This document shows positions 8,522 through 17,395 of a stretch of 64,000 bases of DNA, one piece after another (the first letter of the stretch is position 1; the number at the start of each line of letters is the position of its first letter). The stretch is from Lutispora thermophila DSM 19022. GTDB lineage: Bacteria > Bacillota > Clostridia > Lutisporales > Lutisporaceae. The position numbers and the translations under genes are program-made. Under the pieces are notes generated by a model. The model was not told where the DNA came from. It saw nothing but the letters and a program-made list of their open reading frames with translations, and made no database searches. The stretch spans positions 47,547-111,546 of the forward strand of contig NZ_FQZS01000014.1 in the NCBI RefSeq assembly GCF_900142105.1. The letters run 5' to 3'.

Positions 8522-9590
8522 AAAACATTATATTATTCCAATTTTTATTCCTCATCAAGGATGCCCTCATGATTGCATTTTCTGTAATCAAAGAAAAATA
8601 ACCGGTCAATCAGGAAATATTAGTATTGAAGAGGCAGAAGAAATTGTAGAAAAGCATCTGAAAACAATAGACTCAATGAATGCGACAGTTGAAATAGCTT
8701 TTTTCGGTGGAAGCTTTACCGGAATACCGTGGGATGATCAGAATAAGTTTTTGGCTCTTGCAAACAAGTACCTAAAGGATGGTAAAATTGATACCATAAG
8801 GCTTTCCACAAGGCCGGACTATATAAGTAAAGATATCGTGAATAATCTAAAAAAATATGGGGCAAGCATAGTTGAACTGGGAATTCAATCCATGGATAAG
8901 GATGTTTTGGGCATAGCAAGAAGAGGACACAGCCCTGAAGATGTGATAAATGCAATATCTTTACTTAAAGATGAAGGATTTATTGTAGGTGCACAGTTGA
9001 TGGTAGGCTTGCCTGGAGACGATGAAAACAAAGCAATGGAGACTGCAAAAAAAATTTCAGAGTTGAAACCTCATATTGCCAGAATATATCCTGTTTTGGT
9101 TATTAAGGACACATATTTGGAAGAAATGTATTCAGCAGGACTATATAAGCCTTTATCTATAGATGATGCAGTCCATATATCAAAAAATATGCTGATCGAA
9201 TTGGAAAAATCAGGAATTAGAGTTATTAGGGTTGGACTTCAGCCTACAGATGACCTTAGAATAGGTGATAGCGTAGTAGCAGGTCCTTACCATCCTTCAA
9301 TGAGACAGTTAGTTGAATCTGAAATATTTAAGAGCATGATAATTTATATATTGGAGACAGTTGAGTTAAGCAAGTTTAATACTATAAAAGTATTATCTAA
9401 TCCAAGGGATTTTTCATCTGTATTAGGGCAAAAAAGATCAAATTATGAGTTTATAAAAAAACTATATACAGATCAATCTATTATATTCAAAGAAGATACC
9501 TCCCTTGATGTAGGTTCTATAGCAGTGGTTTGTGGCGAAAAATCAATAAAATTGTCTAAAAATACTTATTATCATAAAATAAGTTTTTGA
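8514..9590 (+). CDS. Radical SAM protein, Elp3-like
   Basis: The 358-residue product has the radical SAM cluster motif at Cys17, Cys21 and Cys24 (CPHDCIFC), followed by FFGGSFTGI and a LGIQSMD strand, as in the Elp3/COG1243-type branch. The acetyltransferase domain of true Elp3 is absent. The substrate cannot be told from sequence; RNA modification is a reasonable guess from the relatives and from the neighbouring rnc. It overlaps rnc by eight bases. Confidence 0.8.
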   Translation: MSKKHYIIPIFIPHQGCPHDCIFCNQRKITGQSGNISIEEAEEIVEKHLKTIDSMNATVEIAFFGGSFTGIPWDDQNKFLALANKYLKDGKIDTIRLSTRPDYISKDIVNNLKKYGASIVELGIQSMDKDVLGIARRGHSPEDVINAISLLKDEGFIVGAQLMVGLPGDDENKAMETAKKISELKPHIARIYPVLVIKDTYLEEMYSAGLYKPLSIDDAVHISKNMLIELEKSGIRVIRVGLQPTDDLRIGDSVVAGPYHPSMRQLVESEIFKSMIIYILETVELSKFNTIKVLSNPRDFSSVLGQKRSNYEFIKKLYTDQSIIFKEDTSLDVGSIAVVCGEKSIKLSKNTYYHKISF

Positions 9591-9617
9591 AGGAATTATA
9601 AACCAAATATAGAATAT
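9589..9617 (+). promoter_or_regulatory. SigH-type promoter of spoVS
   Basis: The pattern RnAGGAwWW (9589-9597) and RnnGAATWW (9609-9617), 11 bases apart, matches the B. subtilis SigH consensus at every defined position. The -35 overlaps the stop codon of the radical SAM gene. B. subtilis spoVS is known to be SigH-dependent, which fits. Confidence 0.72.
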
Positions 9618-9665
9618 ATAATCAATCGCAATATTTTTAATGTTATATAGGGGGTATTGAATTAT

Positions 9666-9926
9666 ATGGAAGTACTAAAAGTATCAGCTCAATCACAACC
9701 TAAATCTGTTGCAGGAGCTTTGGCGGCAGTATTAAGAGAGAGAGCTACAGCAGAGGTTCAGGCTGTAGGCGCAGGAGCTGTAAACCAAGCAGTTAAGGCA
9801 ATTGCAATTACCAGAGGCTTTGTAGCACCTAATGGTATTGATCTTGTTGTAATACCTGCCTTTTCTGAGATACAAATTGACGGAGAAGATAGGACAGCCA
9901 TAAAATTTATAATAGAGCCAAGATAA
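9666..9926 (+). CDS. spoVS: Stage V sporulation protein S
   Basis: The 86-residue product has exactly the SpoVS length and the conserved blocks VSAQSQPKSVAGA and VIPAFSEIQIDGE. SpoVS is an Alba-like small nucleic-acid-binding-type protein needed for spore coat and septation steps. The ATG at 9666 gives the family length; an in-frame TTG at 9657 sits too close to the GGGGG ribosome-binding site. Its presence argues that the host forms endospores. Confidence 0.95.
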   Translation: MEVLKVSAQSQPKSVAGALAAVLRERATAEVQAVGAGAVNQAVKAIAITRGFVAPNGIDLVVIPAFSEIQIDGEDRTAIKFIIEPR

Positions 9927-10029
9927 AAACAGACATCTAATAACAAAGAAGCATGACTTTTAACTTATGACAAATAATCAACACTAATGTAATTTTCTCT
10001 TTGATAATGGTTTAATATTGAATATTAAG

Positions 10030-10069
10030 GCAAAAGCCTGTTGTGACAAAGCAACAGGCTTTTGCTTTT
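10030..10069 (+). terminator. Strong terminator after spoVS
   Basis: A 14-bp perfect stem (10030-10043 with 10052-10065, containing AAAAGCCTGTTG/CAACAGGCTTTT) has an 8-base loop and a T-rich end. It separates spoVS from smc. Confidence 0.93.
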
Positions 10070-10225
10070 CAACTATTTAAACATATGATAGAATAAAAAA
10101 GGTTTCTATAAAATTCTCAAATGTAGGAAATCAAATTGGATTATGATAAAATTTTTGCTTAAATTTATGGATTTTCATGTATGAATATTGAGTAACTGAA
10201 CTTTACATATAATAGGAGTGTTTAT
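10070..10225. other. AT-rich gap before smc, no gene seen
   Basis: The whole spoVS-smc gap (9927-10225, 299 bases) contains no credible reading frame. Besides the terminator it holds a TATAAT at 10208-10213, just before the smc ribosome-binding site, without a convincing -35 element. A TATGAT at 10142-10147 is also without a good -35. The smc promoter is therefore not resolved. Confidence 0.5.
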
Positions 10226-13200
10226 ATGTATTTAAAAGAGTTAGAGATTATGGGTTTTAAATCCTTTTCTGATAAAACAAACATTAATTTTACTAAAGGC
10301 ATCAATGCTATTGTTGGACCTAATGGCAGTGGTAAAAGCAATATAACAGATGCCATCCGATGGGTAATAGGAGAGCAAAGTGTAAAAGCCTTAAGAGGTA
10401 ACAAGATGGAAGATGTAATATTCGCAGGAAGTGATAAAAAAAAGGCTTCAGGCTTTGCAGAAGTAACTCTCGTATTGGATAATTATGATAGAACTATAGA
10501 TGTGGACTTCAATGAAATTAGCATAACCAGGAGAATGTATCGTTCAGGCGAGAGTGAATATTATATAAATAAAACCCAATGTAGATTGAAAGATATTGTA
10601 GAAATGCTTATGGATACAGGCATTGGGAAAGAAGGTTATTCCATTATTGGTCAAGGCAGAATAGATGATATTTTGAACAACAAATCAGACGGTAGAAGAA
10701 TCATATTTGAAGAAGCAGCCGGTATAACAAAATATAAGCACAGAAAAGCTGAATCGGAAAAAAAGTTGGAGCATACAGAGAATAATATTGAAAGATTAGA
10801 AGATATAATCAATGAAATAAATAATCAATTAACACCTTTGGGCCATCAAGCTGAAATGGCTAAGAAATATTTGAAGTTATCAGAAGAATTGAAGGCTATA
10901 GAAGTAAACCTGATAATTAATAATATTGAGAAAAGCAAGGAAAAACTCAATGATATAGTGGACAAGCTTGGGGAACTGAATAAGCTTCAGGCTGAGAAAG
11001 AGTCAGAAATTGAAAAGCATAATGAGGATAAAGAAAAAATAAAAGTTTTAACCAAGGAACTTGAGTTGAAAATTCAAGCAATAAGTGAAGAAATGCATAG
11101 CCTTATTAATCAGAAAGAAAAACTTGATGGTGAGGGAAGGCTCCTTCAAGAGAAGGAATCCTATGTCAATGCTACTATGGATAAACTTGATAAAGAAGAA
11201 TCAAATCTAAAGATGCAAAAGGAGCAGTTGGATTCTGATATAGATAATGATAATAAGCTGCTGATGTCCTATGAAAATCAGGTTAATGCATTATTGGAAG
11301 ATATAATATTAAAAGAACAGGAGTATAAAAGTAAATTTTCATCAATTGATGACTTGGAAAACAAGATTGAGGAAATCAAAGATAAACACATAAATCTGCT
11401 GAATAAGTCTTATGATAAGAAAAACAGTATCAATAGTTTGATTACTATAAAAACCAATTCAGAAAGCAGAATTAATCAGTTAAATATAGATAATGCATTA
11501 CTTTCGGGACAATATGAAGAAAAGATATCAATGTTGGAGAAGACAAACTTAGAGTTAGAGGGAATTCAAAAAAATATAAGAGAGATCATTGATGAAAAGG
11601 AAGAGTTAACAAGCAAAAGGGAAAGTGTTATGAAATTGTTGGAAGAGCTTCAGGAGCAACTTGTTGAGGAAAGATCCAAGAAAGATAATGTTATTTCAAG
11701 ACTGAGGCTTTTAGAAGAGATGGAAAGGGACTATGGGGGTTATAACAAAACAGTAAAGACAATATTGATGAAATATCAGAATGAGAAAAACAATTTACCA
11801 GGGTTTCGCGGTGCGGTAGGTGAGGTAATATCAGTAGATGCTGAATATGCAATAGCTATTGAAGTTGCATTAGGTTCATCTGTGCAAAACATAATTACCA
11901 ATAATGAAGAAGATGCAAAAATCATTATAGAGTTTTTGAAGAAAAACAGGCTTGGTAGAGCTACATTTCTTCCCATAAGTTCAATCAAAGGAAAAACTCT
12001 TAATAGTAGTGAAAGAAAATATCTAGATATGCCGGGAGTAATAGGAATTGCAGCTGATATGGTCAGATATGAAAAGGAATATAAAGATATAATATATCAT
12101 CTCCTAGGTAGAATTTTAGTGGTAGATAATATGGATACAGCAGTTAAACTAGCGAAATCTACCAACTACTCTTATAGAATTGTAACATTGGAAGGGGAAT
12201 TGATAAGCCCGGGAGGAGCTATTACAGGAGGCAGCTTAGGATCCATTGGCTCTAATATAATAACAAGAAAAAGTCAAATCGCAGAGCTTAAGGGTGATTA
12301 TTCCAGTATTTTAAAGGGATTGGATAGGCTAGGCAAAGATATTGAGATTCAAAAGGATGAACTTGATGTATTGGAAAACCATATAGGCCATTGCACTGAC
12401 AGTCTTCACAATCTAGAAATTGAAATCAACAACAAGAAAAACAGGCTTATTATTTTAAATAATGATTTGGATATCATAAAAAGCAAAATATTATTAAACA
12501 ATAAGGAATTACAAGAGTTAAGCGCTCAAAGAGATGAGGCAATAGGGAAAATTGATGATTTAGAAAAAGAATTAGTCCAGATTAAAGATGAAGTAACTGA
12601 TATTGAGAAAGTTATATTAACGATGCAAGATGATTTGAAGGTGAAAAAGGAGCAAAGTATTGATTTCTACAATCATATAACTACATTAAAAGTTGAAATG
12701 GCAGAGACAAAGCAAAAAATCATATCTATAAAGCAAAACATAGAAAGAAATAAGCAAAGTCTTCAAGAAATAGAATCAAGGATTAAAAATATTATCGAAG
12801 AAAAAGAACAGTGTAAAAATGAACTTATTGAAATAGAAAGGAAGAAAGCAGAAAATAAAAAGAACATAGAGGATATAACAGAAAAACAAGTTGAAAAGCA
12901 AAACGAACTTGAGGCTCTTGAAGAATCAAGAGATAGGAAGTCAAAGGTTTTGGAGGAGTTAGAAGAAAAAATAAAATCATTACAACTTGATTTAGGCAAT
13001 ATACAAAACAATCTGCATAAAACGGATATGGCAAAAGTTAAAATAGAATTAGATATTGAAAACCTGGAATATAAACTTCTGGATACTTATGAACTAAGTT
13101 ATAGAAAAGCATTGGAACTTAGGATAGATGATTTCAACATAAGCAAAGCTTCAAAACAGTGTGAGGAGTTGAAGGAAGAAATTAGAGCATTAGGAACTAT

Positions 13201-13789
13201 AAATGTAAATGCAGTGGAAGAGTACGAAAAGTTAAATCAAAGATATGAGTTCTTGCAAAAACAGTTGGATGATTTAATTAAGGCTAAAGAATCTTTAATA
13301 AAGGTAATAGATGATATAACAAAATATATGAAAAAACAGTTTATTGAGGAGTTTAATAAAATCAATACTAACTTTAATGAAGTCTTTGTTAAACTTTTTG
13401 GTGGGGGAAAGGCTCAGGTAGTACTAGCAGATGAAGAGGATGTACTAAATTCAGATATTGACATTATTGCAAAACCCCCAAGCAAAAAGCTTCAGAGTTT
13501 ATCGTTGTTATCAGGCGGTGAAAGAGCGCTAACTGCAATAGCACTTTTATTTGCCATATTAAAGATGAAACCGGCTCCTTTTTGTATTCTTGATGAAATT
13601 GATTCGGCATTGGATGATGCTAATGTTGATAGATATGCAATGTTTCTAAAGGAGTTTTCAACCCAGTTTATAATAATAACTCATAGAAAGGGCAGTATGG
13701 TAGCAGCAGATTGTCTTTATGGAGTGACAATGGATGAGACAGGAACGTCAAAGCTTCTGTCGGTTAAACTTGAGGATAAAGTAAGTTAA
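10226..13789 (+). CDS. smc: Chromosome partition protein SMC
   Basis: The 1187-residue product has Walker A GPNGSGKSN (31-39), a long first coiled coil, a hinge at about 515-640, a second coiled coil, the ABC signature LLSGGERALTA, and Walker B FCILDEIDSALDD. SMC forms the ring-shaped ATPase that, with ScpA and ScpB, compacts and segregates the chromosome. Length and order of domains are complete. It is followed 20 bases later by ftsY, as in B. subtilis. Confidence 0.97.
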   Translation: MYLKELEIMGFKSFSDKTNINFTKGINAIVGPNGSGKSNITDAIRWVIGEQSVKALRGNKMEDVIFAGSDKKKASGFAEVTLVLDNYDRTIDVDFNEISITRRMYRSGESEYYINKTQCRLKDIVEMLMDTGIGKEGYSIIGQGRIDDILNNKSDGRRIIFEEAAGITKYKHRKAESEKKLEHTENNIERLEDIINEINNQLTPLGHQAEMAKKYLKLSEELKAIEVNLIINNIEKSKEKLNDIVDKLGELNKLQAEKESEIEKHNEDKEKIKVLTKELELKIQAISEEMHSLINQKEKLDGEGRLLQEKESYVNATMDKLDKEESNLKMQKEQLDSDIDNDNKLLMSYENQVNALLEDIILKEQEYKSKFSSIDDLENKIEEIKDKHINLLNKSYDKKNSINSLITIKTNSESRINQLNIDNALLSGQYEEKISMLEKTNLELEGIQKNIREIIDEKEELTSKRESVMKLLEELQEQLVEERSKKDNVISRLRLLEEMERDYGGYNKTVKTILMKYQNEKNNLPGFRGAVGEVISVDAEYAIAIEVALGSSVQNIITNNEEDAKIIIEFLKKNRLGRATFLPISSIKGKTLNSSERKYLDMPGVIGIAADMVRYEKEYKDIIYHLLGRILVVDNMDTAVKLAKSTNYSYRIVTLEGELISPGGAITGGSLGSIGSNIITRKSQIAELKGDYSSILKGLDRLGKDIEIQKDELDVLENHIGHCTDSLHNLEIEINNKKNRLIILNNDLDIIKSKILLNNKELQELSAQRDEAIGKIDDLEKELVQIKDEVTDIEKVILTMQDDLKVKKEQSIDFYNHITTLKVEMAETKQKIISIKQNIERNKQSLQEIESRIKNIIEEKEQCKNELIEIERKKAENKKNIEDITEKQVEKQNELEALEESRDRKSKVLEELEEKIKSLQLDLGNIQNNLHKTDMAKVKIELDIENLEYKLLDTYELSYRKALELRIDDFNISKASKQCEELKEEIRALGTINVNAVEEYEKLNQRYEFLQKQLDDLIKAKESLIKVIDDITKYMKKQFIEEFNKINTNFNEVFVKLFGGGKAQVVLADEEDVLNSDIDIIAKPPSKKLQSLSLLSGGERALTAIALLFAILKMKPAPFCILDEIDSALDDANVDRYAMFLKEFSTQFIIITHRKGSMVAADCLYGVTMDETGTSKLLSVKLEDKVS

Positions 13790-13809
13790 ATAATGTAGGA
13801 GGATTAGTG

Positions 13810-15015
13810 ATGGGAAATTTTTTTAAGAATTTATTTAAAAAAAATAAGGATGCTAAAATAGAAAAGCCAGAGGAAGAAAATATGAAGAATTTGGAGGATA
13901 TGGAAGAGGAAGAATTTTTAAGTGATGAGGAAATAGAAAAGCTTATTATTGAAGAGATGGATCAGGAAGACCAAGAAATACAAGAAAGCAATGAAATAAA
14001 AGAATCAATAGAAATTGAAAAAGAAATAGTAAAAGATATAGAACAAGAAAAAGAAGAGGAGCCCGGTATCAATAATGAAGTCGAAGAGAATGAAGTAGAA
14101 ACTAAAGGATCCTTCTTAAAAAAGCTTAAAGACGGATTATTCAAAACCAGAAAGAATATTACTGAAAAGTTGAATTCGGTGGTAAATAGCTTCAAATCCA
14201 TTGATGAAGACTTATTTGAAGAGTTAGAAGAAATATTAATAACCTCAGATGTGGGAGTTGAAACCACAATGAGGCTTTTGGATGGAGTGAGAAAAAGAGT
14301 AAAGGAAGAGAAGGTTAGTGATCCTAAAGATGTTATAAAATTGCTCAAAGATGAAATTTTGAAGCTTATGACTGAAAATGTTGAGCCTCAAAAAGATGAA
14401 TATCCAATGATTATTGTGGTTATGGGAGTTAACGGAGTAGGCAAAACCACTTCTGTTGGCAAGATAGCTAACAGATACAAAAAAGCAGGAAAGAAAGTGC
14501 TTATTGCTGCCGCTGATACTTTCAGAGCCGCTGCAATAGAACAGCTTGAGGTATGGAGCAACAGAGTTGGTGTAGATATTATAAAACACCAGGAGGGTTC
14601 AGATCCGGCAGCTATAATCTATGATGCAATAAATGCTGGTAAGTCAAGGAAGACAGATGTTATATTATGTGATACAGCAGGAAGACTGCACAACAAAAAG
14701 AATCTCATGGAAGAGTTGAAGAAGATATTCAGAATTATCGATAGAGAATATCCAGAAGCGCACAGGGAAGTATATCTGGTATTAGATGCCACTACTGGTC
14801 AAAATGCTATAACACAGGCAAAGGTATTTAGAGAAGCGGCTGATATTACAGGGATAGTATTGACAAAACTGGATGGTACTGCTAAAGGAGGTATTGTTAT
14901 AGCAATTAAGTCAGAACTCAATATACCTGTGAGACTTGTGGGTGTTGGAGAGAAAATTGATGATTTGCAGGAATTTAATGCAGAAGATTTTGTAAATGCG
15001 CTGTTTGCAGAATAA
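13810..15015 (+). CDS. ftsY: Signal recognition particle receptor FtsY
   Basis: The 401-residue product has an acidic, low-complexity N-terminal A region (about 1-95, rich in Glu) and then the NG GTPase domain with GVNGVGKTTS, DTAGRLHNK and TKLDGTAKGG. FtsY docks the Ffh-ribosome complex at the membrane. ATG 13810 follows AGGAGG; the GTG at 13807 directly before it is less likely. The acidic A region is longer than in B. subtilis. Confidence 0.95.
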   Translation: MGNFFKNLFKKNKDAKIEKPEEENMKNLEDMEEEEFLSDEEIEKLIIEEMDQEDQEIQESNEIKESIEIEKEIVKDIEQEKEEEPGINNEVEENEVETKGSFLKKLKDGLFKTRKNITEKLNSVVNSFKSIDEDLFEELEEILITSDVGVETTMRLLDGVRKRVKEEKVSDPKDVIKLLKDEILKLMTENVEPQKDEYPMIIVVMGVNGVGKTTSVGKIANRYKKAGKKVLIAAADTFRAAAIEQLEVWSNRVGVDIIKHQEGSDPAAIIYDAINAGKSRKTDVILCDTAGRLHNKKNLMEELKKIFRIIDREYPEAHREVYLVLDATTGQNAITQAKVFREAADITGIVLTKLDGTAKGGIVIAIKSELNIPVRLVGVGEKIDDLQEFNAEDFVNALFAE

Positions 15016-15020
15016 TTTCA

Positions 15021-15049
15021 TTGACAAGGTTTGTTATTTGATTTAAAAT
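15021..15049 (+). promoter_or_regulatory. SigA promoter of ylxM-ffh
   Basis: TTGACA (15021-15026) and TAAAAT (15044-15049) are separated by 17 bp, close to consensus. It starts five bases after the ftsY stop. The -10 element overlaps the left edge of the 42-bp palindrome. Confidence 0.85.
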
Positions 15050-15086
15050 ACCTATGTAAAGGTTATAACCTTTACATAGGTATTTT
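15045..15086. repeat. 42-bp perfect palindrome at the ylxM promoter
   Basis: Left arm 15045-15064 and right arm 15067-15086 are exact inverted copies around a central AT, so all 42 bases are palindromic. Read-through RNA from ftsY could fold the full hairpin and end in TATTTT, acting as a terminator. RNA started at the promoter inside it (about 15056) would carry only the inner part. It could equally be an operator. The right edge touches the ylxM ribosome-binding site. Confidence 0.85.
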
Positions 15087-15098
15087 GGAGTGTATGCC

Positions 15099-15455
15099 AT
15101 GATAGAAGATATAGTAAAGAAAACACTGTTATTTGATTTTTATGGACAATTATTAACTGATAAGCAAAGAGATATAATGGAGATGTATTATACAGATGAT
15201 TTATCCTTGAGCGAGATTTCTGAGCAAATTGGAATAAGCAGGCAAGGAGTATATGATACTCTGAAAAGGGCAGAAGCTACATTAATTGAATATGAATCCA
15301 GGTTGGGATTGGTGGATAAGTTTCTTCAGCATAAATCTATACTATCTGAGATAAAAAGTATGCTGGATGAGATATTAAATGTAGATGGTATAGATGTGAA
15401 CGAGATAAAAGAAATGATTAAAAGTATCAAAAATTATATAGAGAAGCTCGAATAA
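15099..15455 (+). CDS. ylxM: SRP-associated HTH protein YlxM
   Basis: The 118-residue YlxM/p13 family protein has a sigma-70 region 4-like helix-turn-helix (about 20-60, with LSLSEISEQIGISRQGVYD). In several Gram-positives the family member precedes ffh and is linked to the signal recognition particle. ATG 15099 follows TTGGAG at 15085-15090; an upstream in-frame GTG at 15090 overlaps that site. It lies 19 bases before ffh. Confidence 0.88.
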   Translation: MIEDIVKKTLLFDFYGQLLTDKQRDIMEMYYTDDLSLSEISEQIGISRQGVYDTLKRAEATLIEYESRLGLVDKFLQHKSILSEIKSMLDEILNVDGIDVNEIKEMIKSIKNYIEKLE

Positions 15456-15474
15456 GTATCCGGGAGGAGATTAA

Positions 15475-16815
15475 ATGGCTTTTGAAGGTTTAGCTAACAA
15501 GCTGCAGGAGACATTGAAGAAACTTAGAGGCAGCGGTAAATTGAGTGAAAAAGATGTTAAAGAGGCGATGAGAGAAGTTAAAATGGCTTTGTTGGAAGCT
15601 GACGTTAACTTCAAGGTTGTAAAGGACTTTATTGCAAAAGTAACCGAAAGAGCAGTAGGCCATGAGGTAATGGAAAGTCTGACTCCTGGACAACAGGTTA
15701 TTAAGATAGTAAATGATGAGCTTACCCAACTCATGGGAAGCACACAAAGTAAAATAGTTTTTTCACCAAAGCCTCCAACTATAATCATGATGGTAGGATT
15801 GCAGGGTGCTGGTAAGACAACCACTTGTGGAAAGCTGGCATTGAATCTGAAAAAGCAAGGGAAAAATCCATTGCTTGTTGCATGCGATATTTATAGACCT
15901 GCAGCAATTAAGCAGCTAAATGTTGTGGCAAATCAGGTGGAAGTTGATTTCTTCACCATTGGAGATAAGGCAAAGCCTGTTGATATTTGTAAAGCTGCAG
16001 TTGAGCATGCAGTTAAATCTGGCAATGATGTGTTGATAATTGATACAGCTGGAAGACTTCATATAAATGAAGAACTGATGGATGAGCTTATAGAGATCAA
16101 AGAAAACATAAAGCCTACCGAAATAATGCTGGTTGTTGATTCTATGACAGGCCAGGATGCTGTGAATGTAGCTGAAAGTTTCAATGAAAAGCTTGGATTG
16201 GACGGTATAATACTTACAAAACTGGATGGAGATACTAGAGGCGGATCTGCTTTATCGATAAAAGCTGTAACAGGAAAACCAATAAAATTTGCAGGTATGG
16301 GCGAAAAAATGACAGATCTTGAACCTTTTTATCCTGATAGAATGGCTTCCAGAATATTGGGAATGGGTGATGTACTAAGCCTTATAGAAAAAGCCCAAGC
16401 AAGCATAGATGAGAAAAAGGCAAGAGAGCTTGAAAAGAAGATTAGAACCCAGCAATTCACTTTTGAGGACTTTCTGGATCAATTGCAGCAAATGAAGAAT
16501 ATGGGTCCTTTAAGCCAAATAGTCGATATGATCCCTGGCATGAATGCAAGTAAATTGAAAGGTATGGAAATAGATGATAAGGAATTAATCAAGGTCGAAG
16601 CCATAATCAATTCTATGACCAAAAAAGAAAGGCTTGATCCTTCTATAATAAATGGCAGCAGAAGGAAGAGAATAGCCATGGGAAGCGGAACAACTATTCA
16701 AGATGTTAACAGAGTTATAAAGAACTTTGAGCAAACACGAAAAATGATGAAGCAATTTGCCGATATGGAAAAAGGTATTAAGAAGGGTAAAAAGAAATTA
16801 CCTTTCTTTAGATAA
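15475..16815 (+). CDS. ffh: Signal recognition particle protein Ffh
   Basis: The 446-residue GTPase has an N-domain, GLQGAGKTTT (108-117), DTAGRLH, TKLDGDTRGG, and a Met-rich C-terminal M domain (about 300-440) that binds SRP RNA and signal peptides. Ffh with SRP RNA targets membrane proteins to FtsY, encoded just upstream. The start has a GGGAGGAG ribosome-binding site. No SRP RNA gene was seen in the window. Confidence 0.97.
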   Translation: MAFEGLANKLQETLKKLRGSGKLSEKDVKEAMREVKMALLEADVNFKVVKDFIAKVTERAVGHEVMESLTPGQQVIKIVNDELTQLMGSTQSKIVFSPKPPTIIMMVGLQGAGKTTTCGKLALNLKKQGKNPLLVACDIYRPAAIKQLNVVANQVEVDFFTIGDKAKPVDICKAAVEHAVKSGNDVLIIDTAGRLHINEELMDELIEIKENIKPTEIMLVVDSMTGQDAVNVAESFNEKLGLDGIILTKLDGDTRGGSALSIKAVTGKPIKFAGMGEKMTDLEPFYPDRMASRILGMGDVLSLIEKAQASIDEKKARELEKKIRTQQFTFEDFLDQLQQMKNMGPLSQIVDMIPGMNASKLKGMEIDDKELIKVEAIINSMTKKERLDPSIINGSRRKRIAMGSGTTIQDVNRVIKNFEQTRKMMKQFADMEKGIKKGKKKLPFFR

Positions 16816-16851
16816 GTTTAAGTTTGCATAATTTTAGAAGGAGGTGAAAAT

Positions 16852-17097
16852 ATGGCAGTTAAAATTAGACTAAGAAGAATGGGAGCTAAGAAAGCACCTT
16901 TCTACAGAGTTGTAGTTGCTGATTCAAGATCCCCAAGAGATGGTAAGTTTATTGAGGAGATTGGTTATTATAATCCTATAACAGAACCGTCAGAAATTAA
17001 GATTGATGCTGAAAAGGCAAAAAAATGGTTAGCTACTGGAGCACAGCCTTCAGATACAGTTAAATCATTATTGAAGAAGGCAGGAATAATAGAATAA
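16852..17097 (+). CDS. rpsP: 30S ribosomal protein S16
   Basis: The 81-residue product has the S16 N-terminus [20 protein letters not shown] and the [14 protein letters not shown] block. It is a primary assembly protein of the small subunit. GAAGGAGGTG precedes the ATG. Order rpsP-khpA-rimM-trmD-rplS is the common one in Firmicutes, here without ylqD. Confidence 0.97.
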   Translation: MAVKIRLRRMGAKKAPFYRVVVADSRSPRDGKFIEEIGYYNPITEPSEIKIDAEKAKKWLATGAQPSDTVKSLLKKAGIIE

Positions 17098-17117
17098 GTC
17101 TATTGGGAGTGTTGAGT

Positions 17118-17345
17118 TTGAAGGAATTGATTGAAGTCATTGCAAAAGCTCTGGTTGATAAACCTGAAGAAGTTAAGGTTAAAGAGATTGAAGGAGACAA
17201 ATCAATCATTATTGAGTTAACTGTTGCTCCCGAAGATATGGGAAAAGTAATTGGAAAACAAGGCAGGATAGCAAAAGCCATAAGAACTGTTGTAAAATCA
17301 GCTGCTGCTAAAACTGATAAGAAAGTGATAGTAGAAATACTGTAA
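17118..17345 (+). CDS. khpA: KH-domain RNA-binding protein KhpA
   Basis: The 75-residue product is a single KH domain with the GxxG loop in VIGKQGRIAKAIR. KhpA pairs with KhpB/Jag as a small global RNA-binding complex affecting cell-wall growth. Several in-frame TTG/GTG codons precede it (17103-17112). TTG 17118 is eight bases from GGGAG at 17105-17109 and gives the usual family start KELIEVIAKALV. Confidence 0.9.
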   Translation: MKELIEVIAKALVDKPEEVKVKEIEGDKSIIIELTVAPEDMGKVIGKQGRIAKAIRTVVKSAAAKTDKKVIVEIL

Positions 17346-17374
17346 TATGGAGGCTTAATTTAACCTCCATATTA
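17343..17374 (+). repeat. Hairpin overlapping the khpA stop
   Basis: An 11-bp perfect stem, TAATATGGAGG (17343-17353) with CCTCCATATTA (17364-17374), begins at the khpA stop codon. No T-run follows, so it is not a classic terminator; it may modulate mRNA processing or the amount of downstream rimM-trmD message. Confidence 0.7.
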
Positions 17375-17395
17375 TGGTATACTGCAGGTGAGTTT

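Noticed and set aside
17371..17383. Extended -10-like TGgTATACT before rimM
   Set aside because: No -35 element is present and transcription would start after the ribosome-binding site of rimM.
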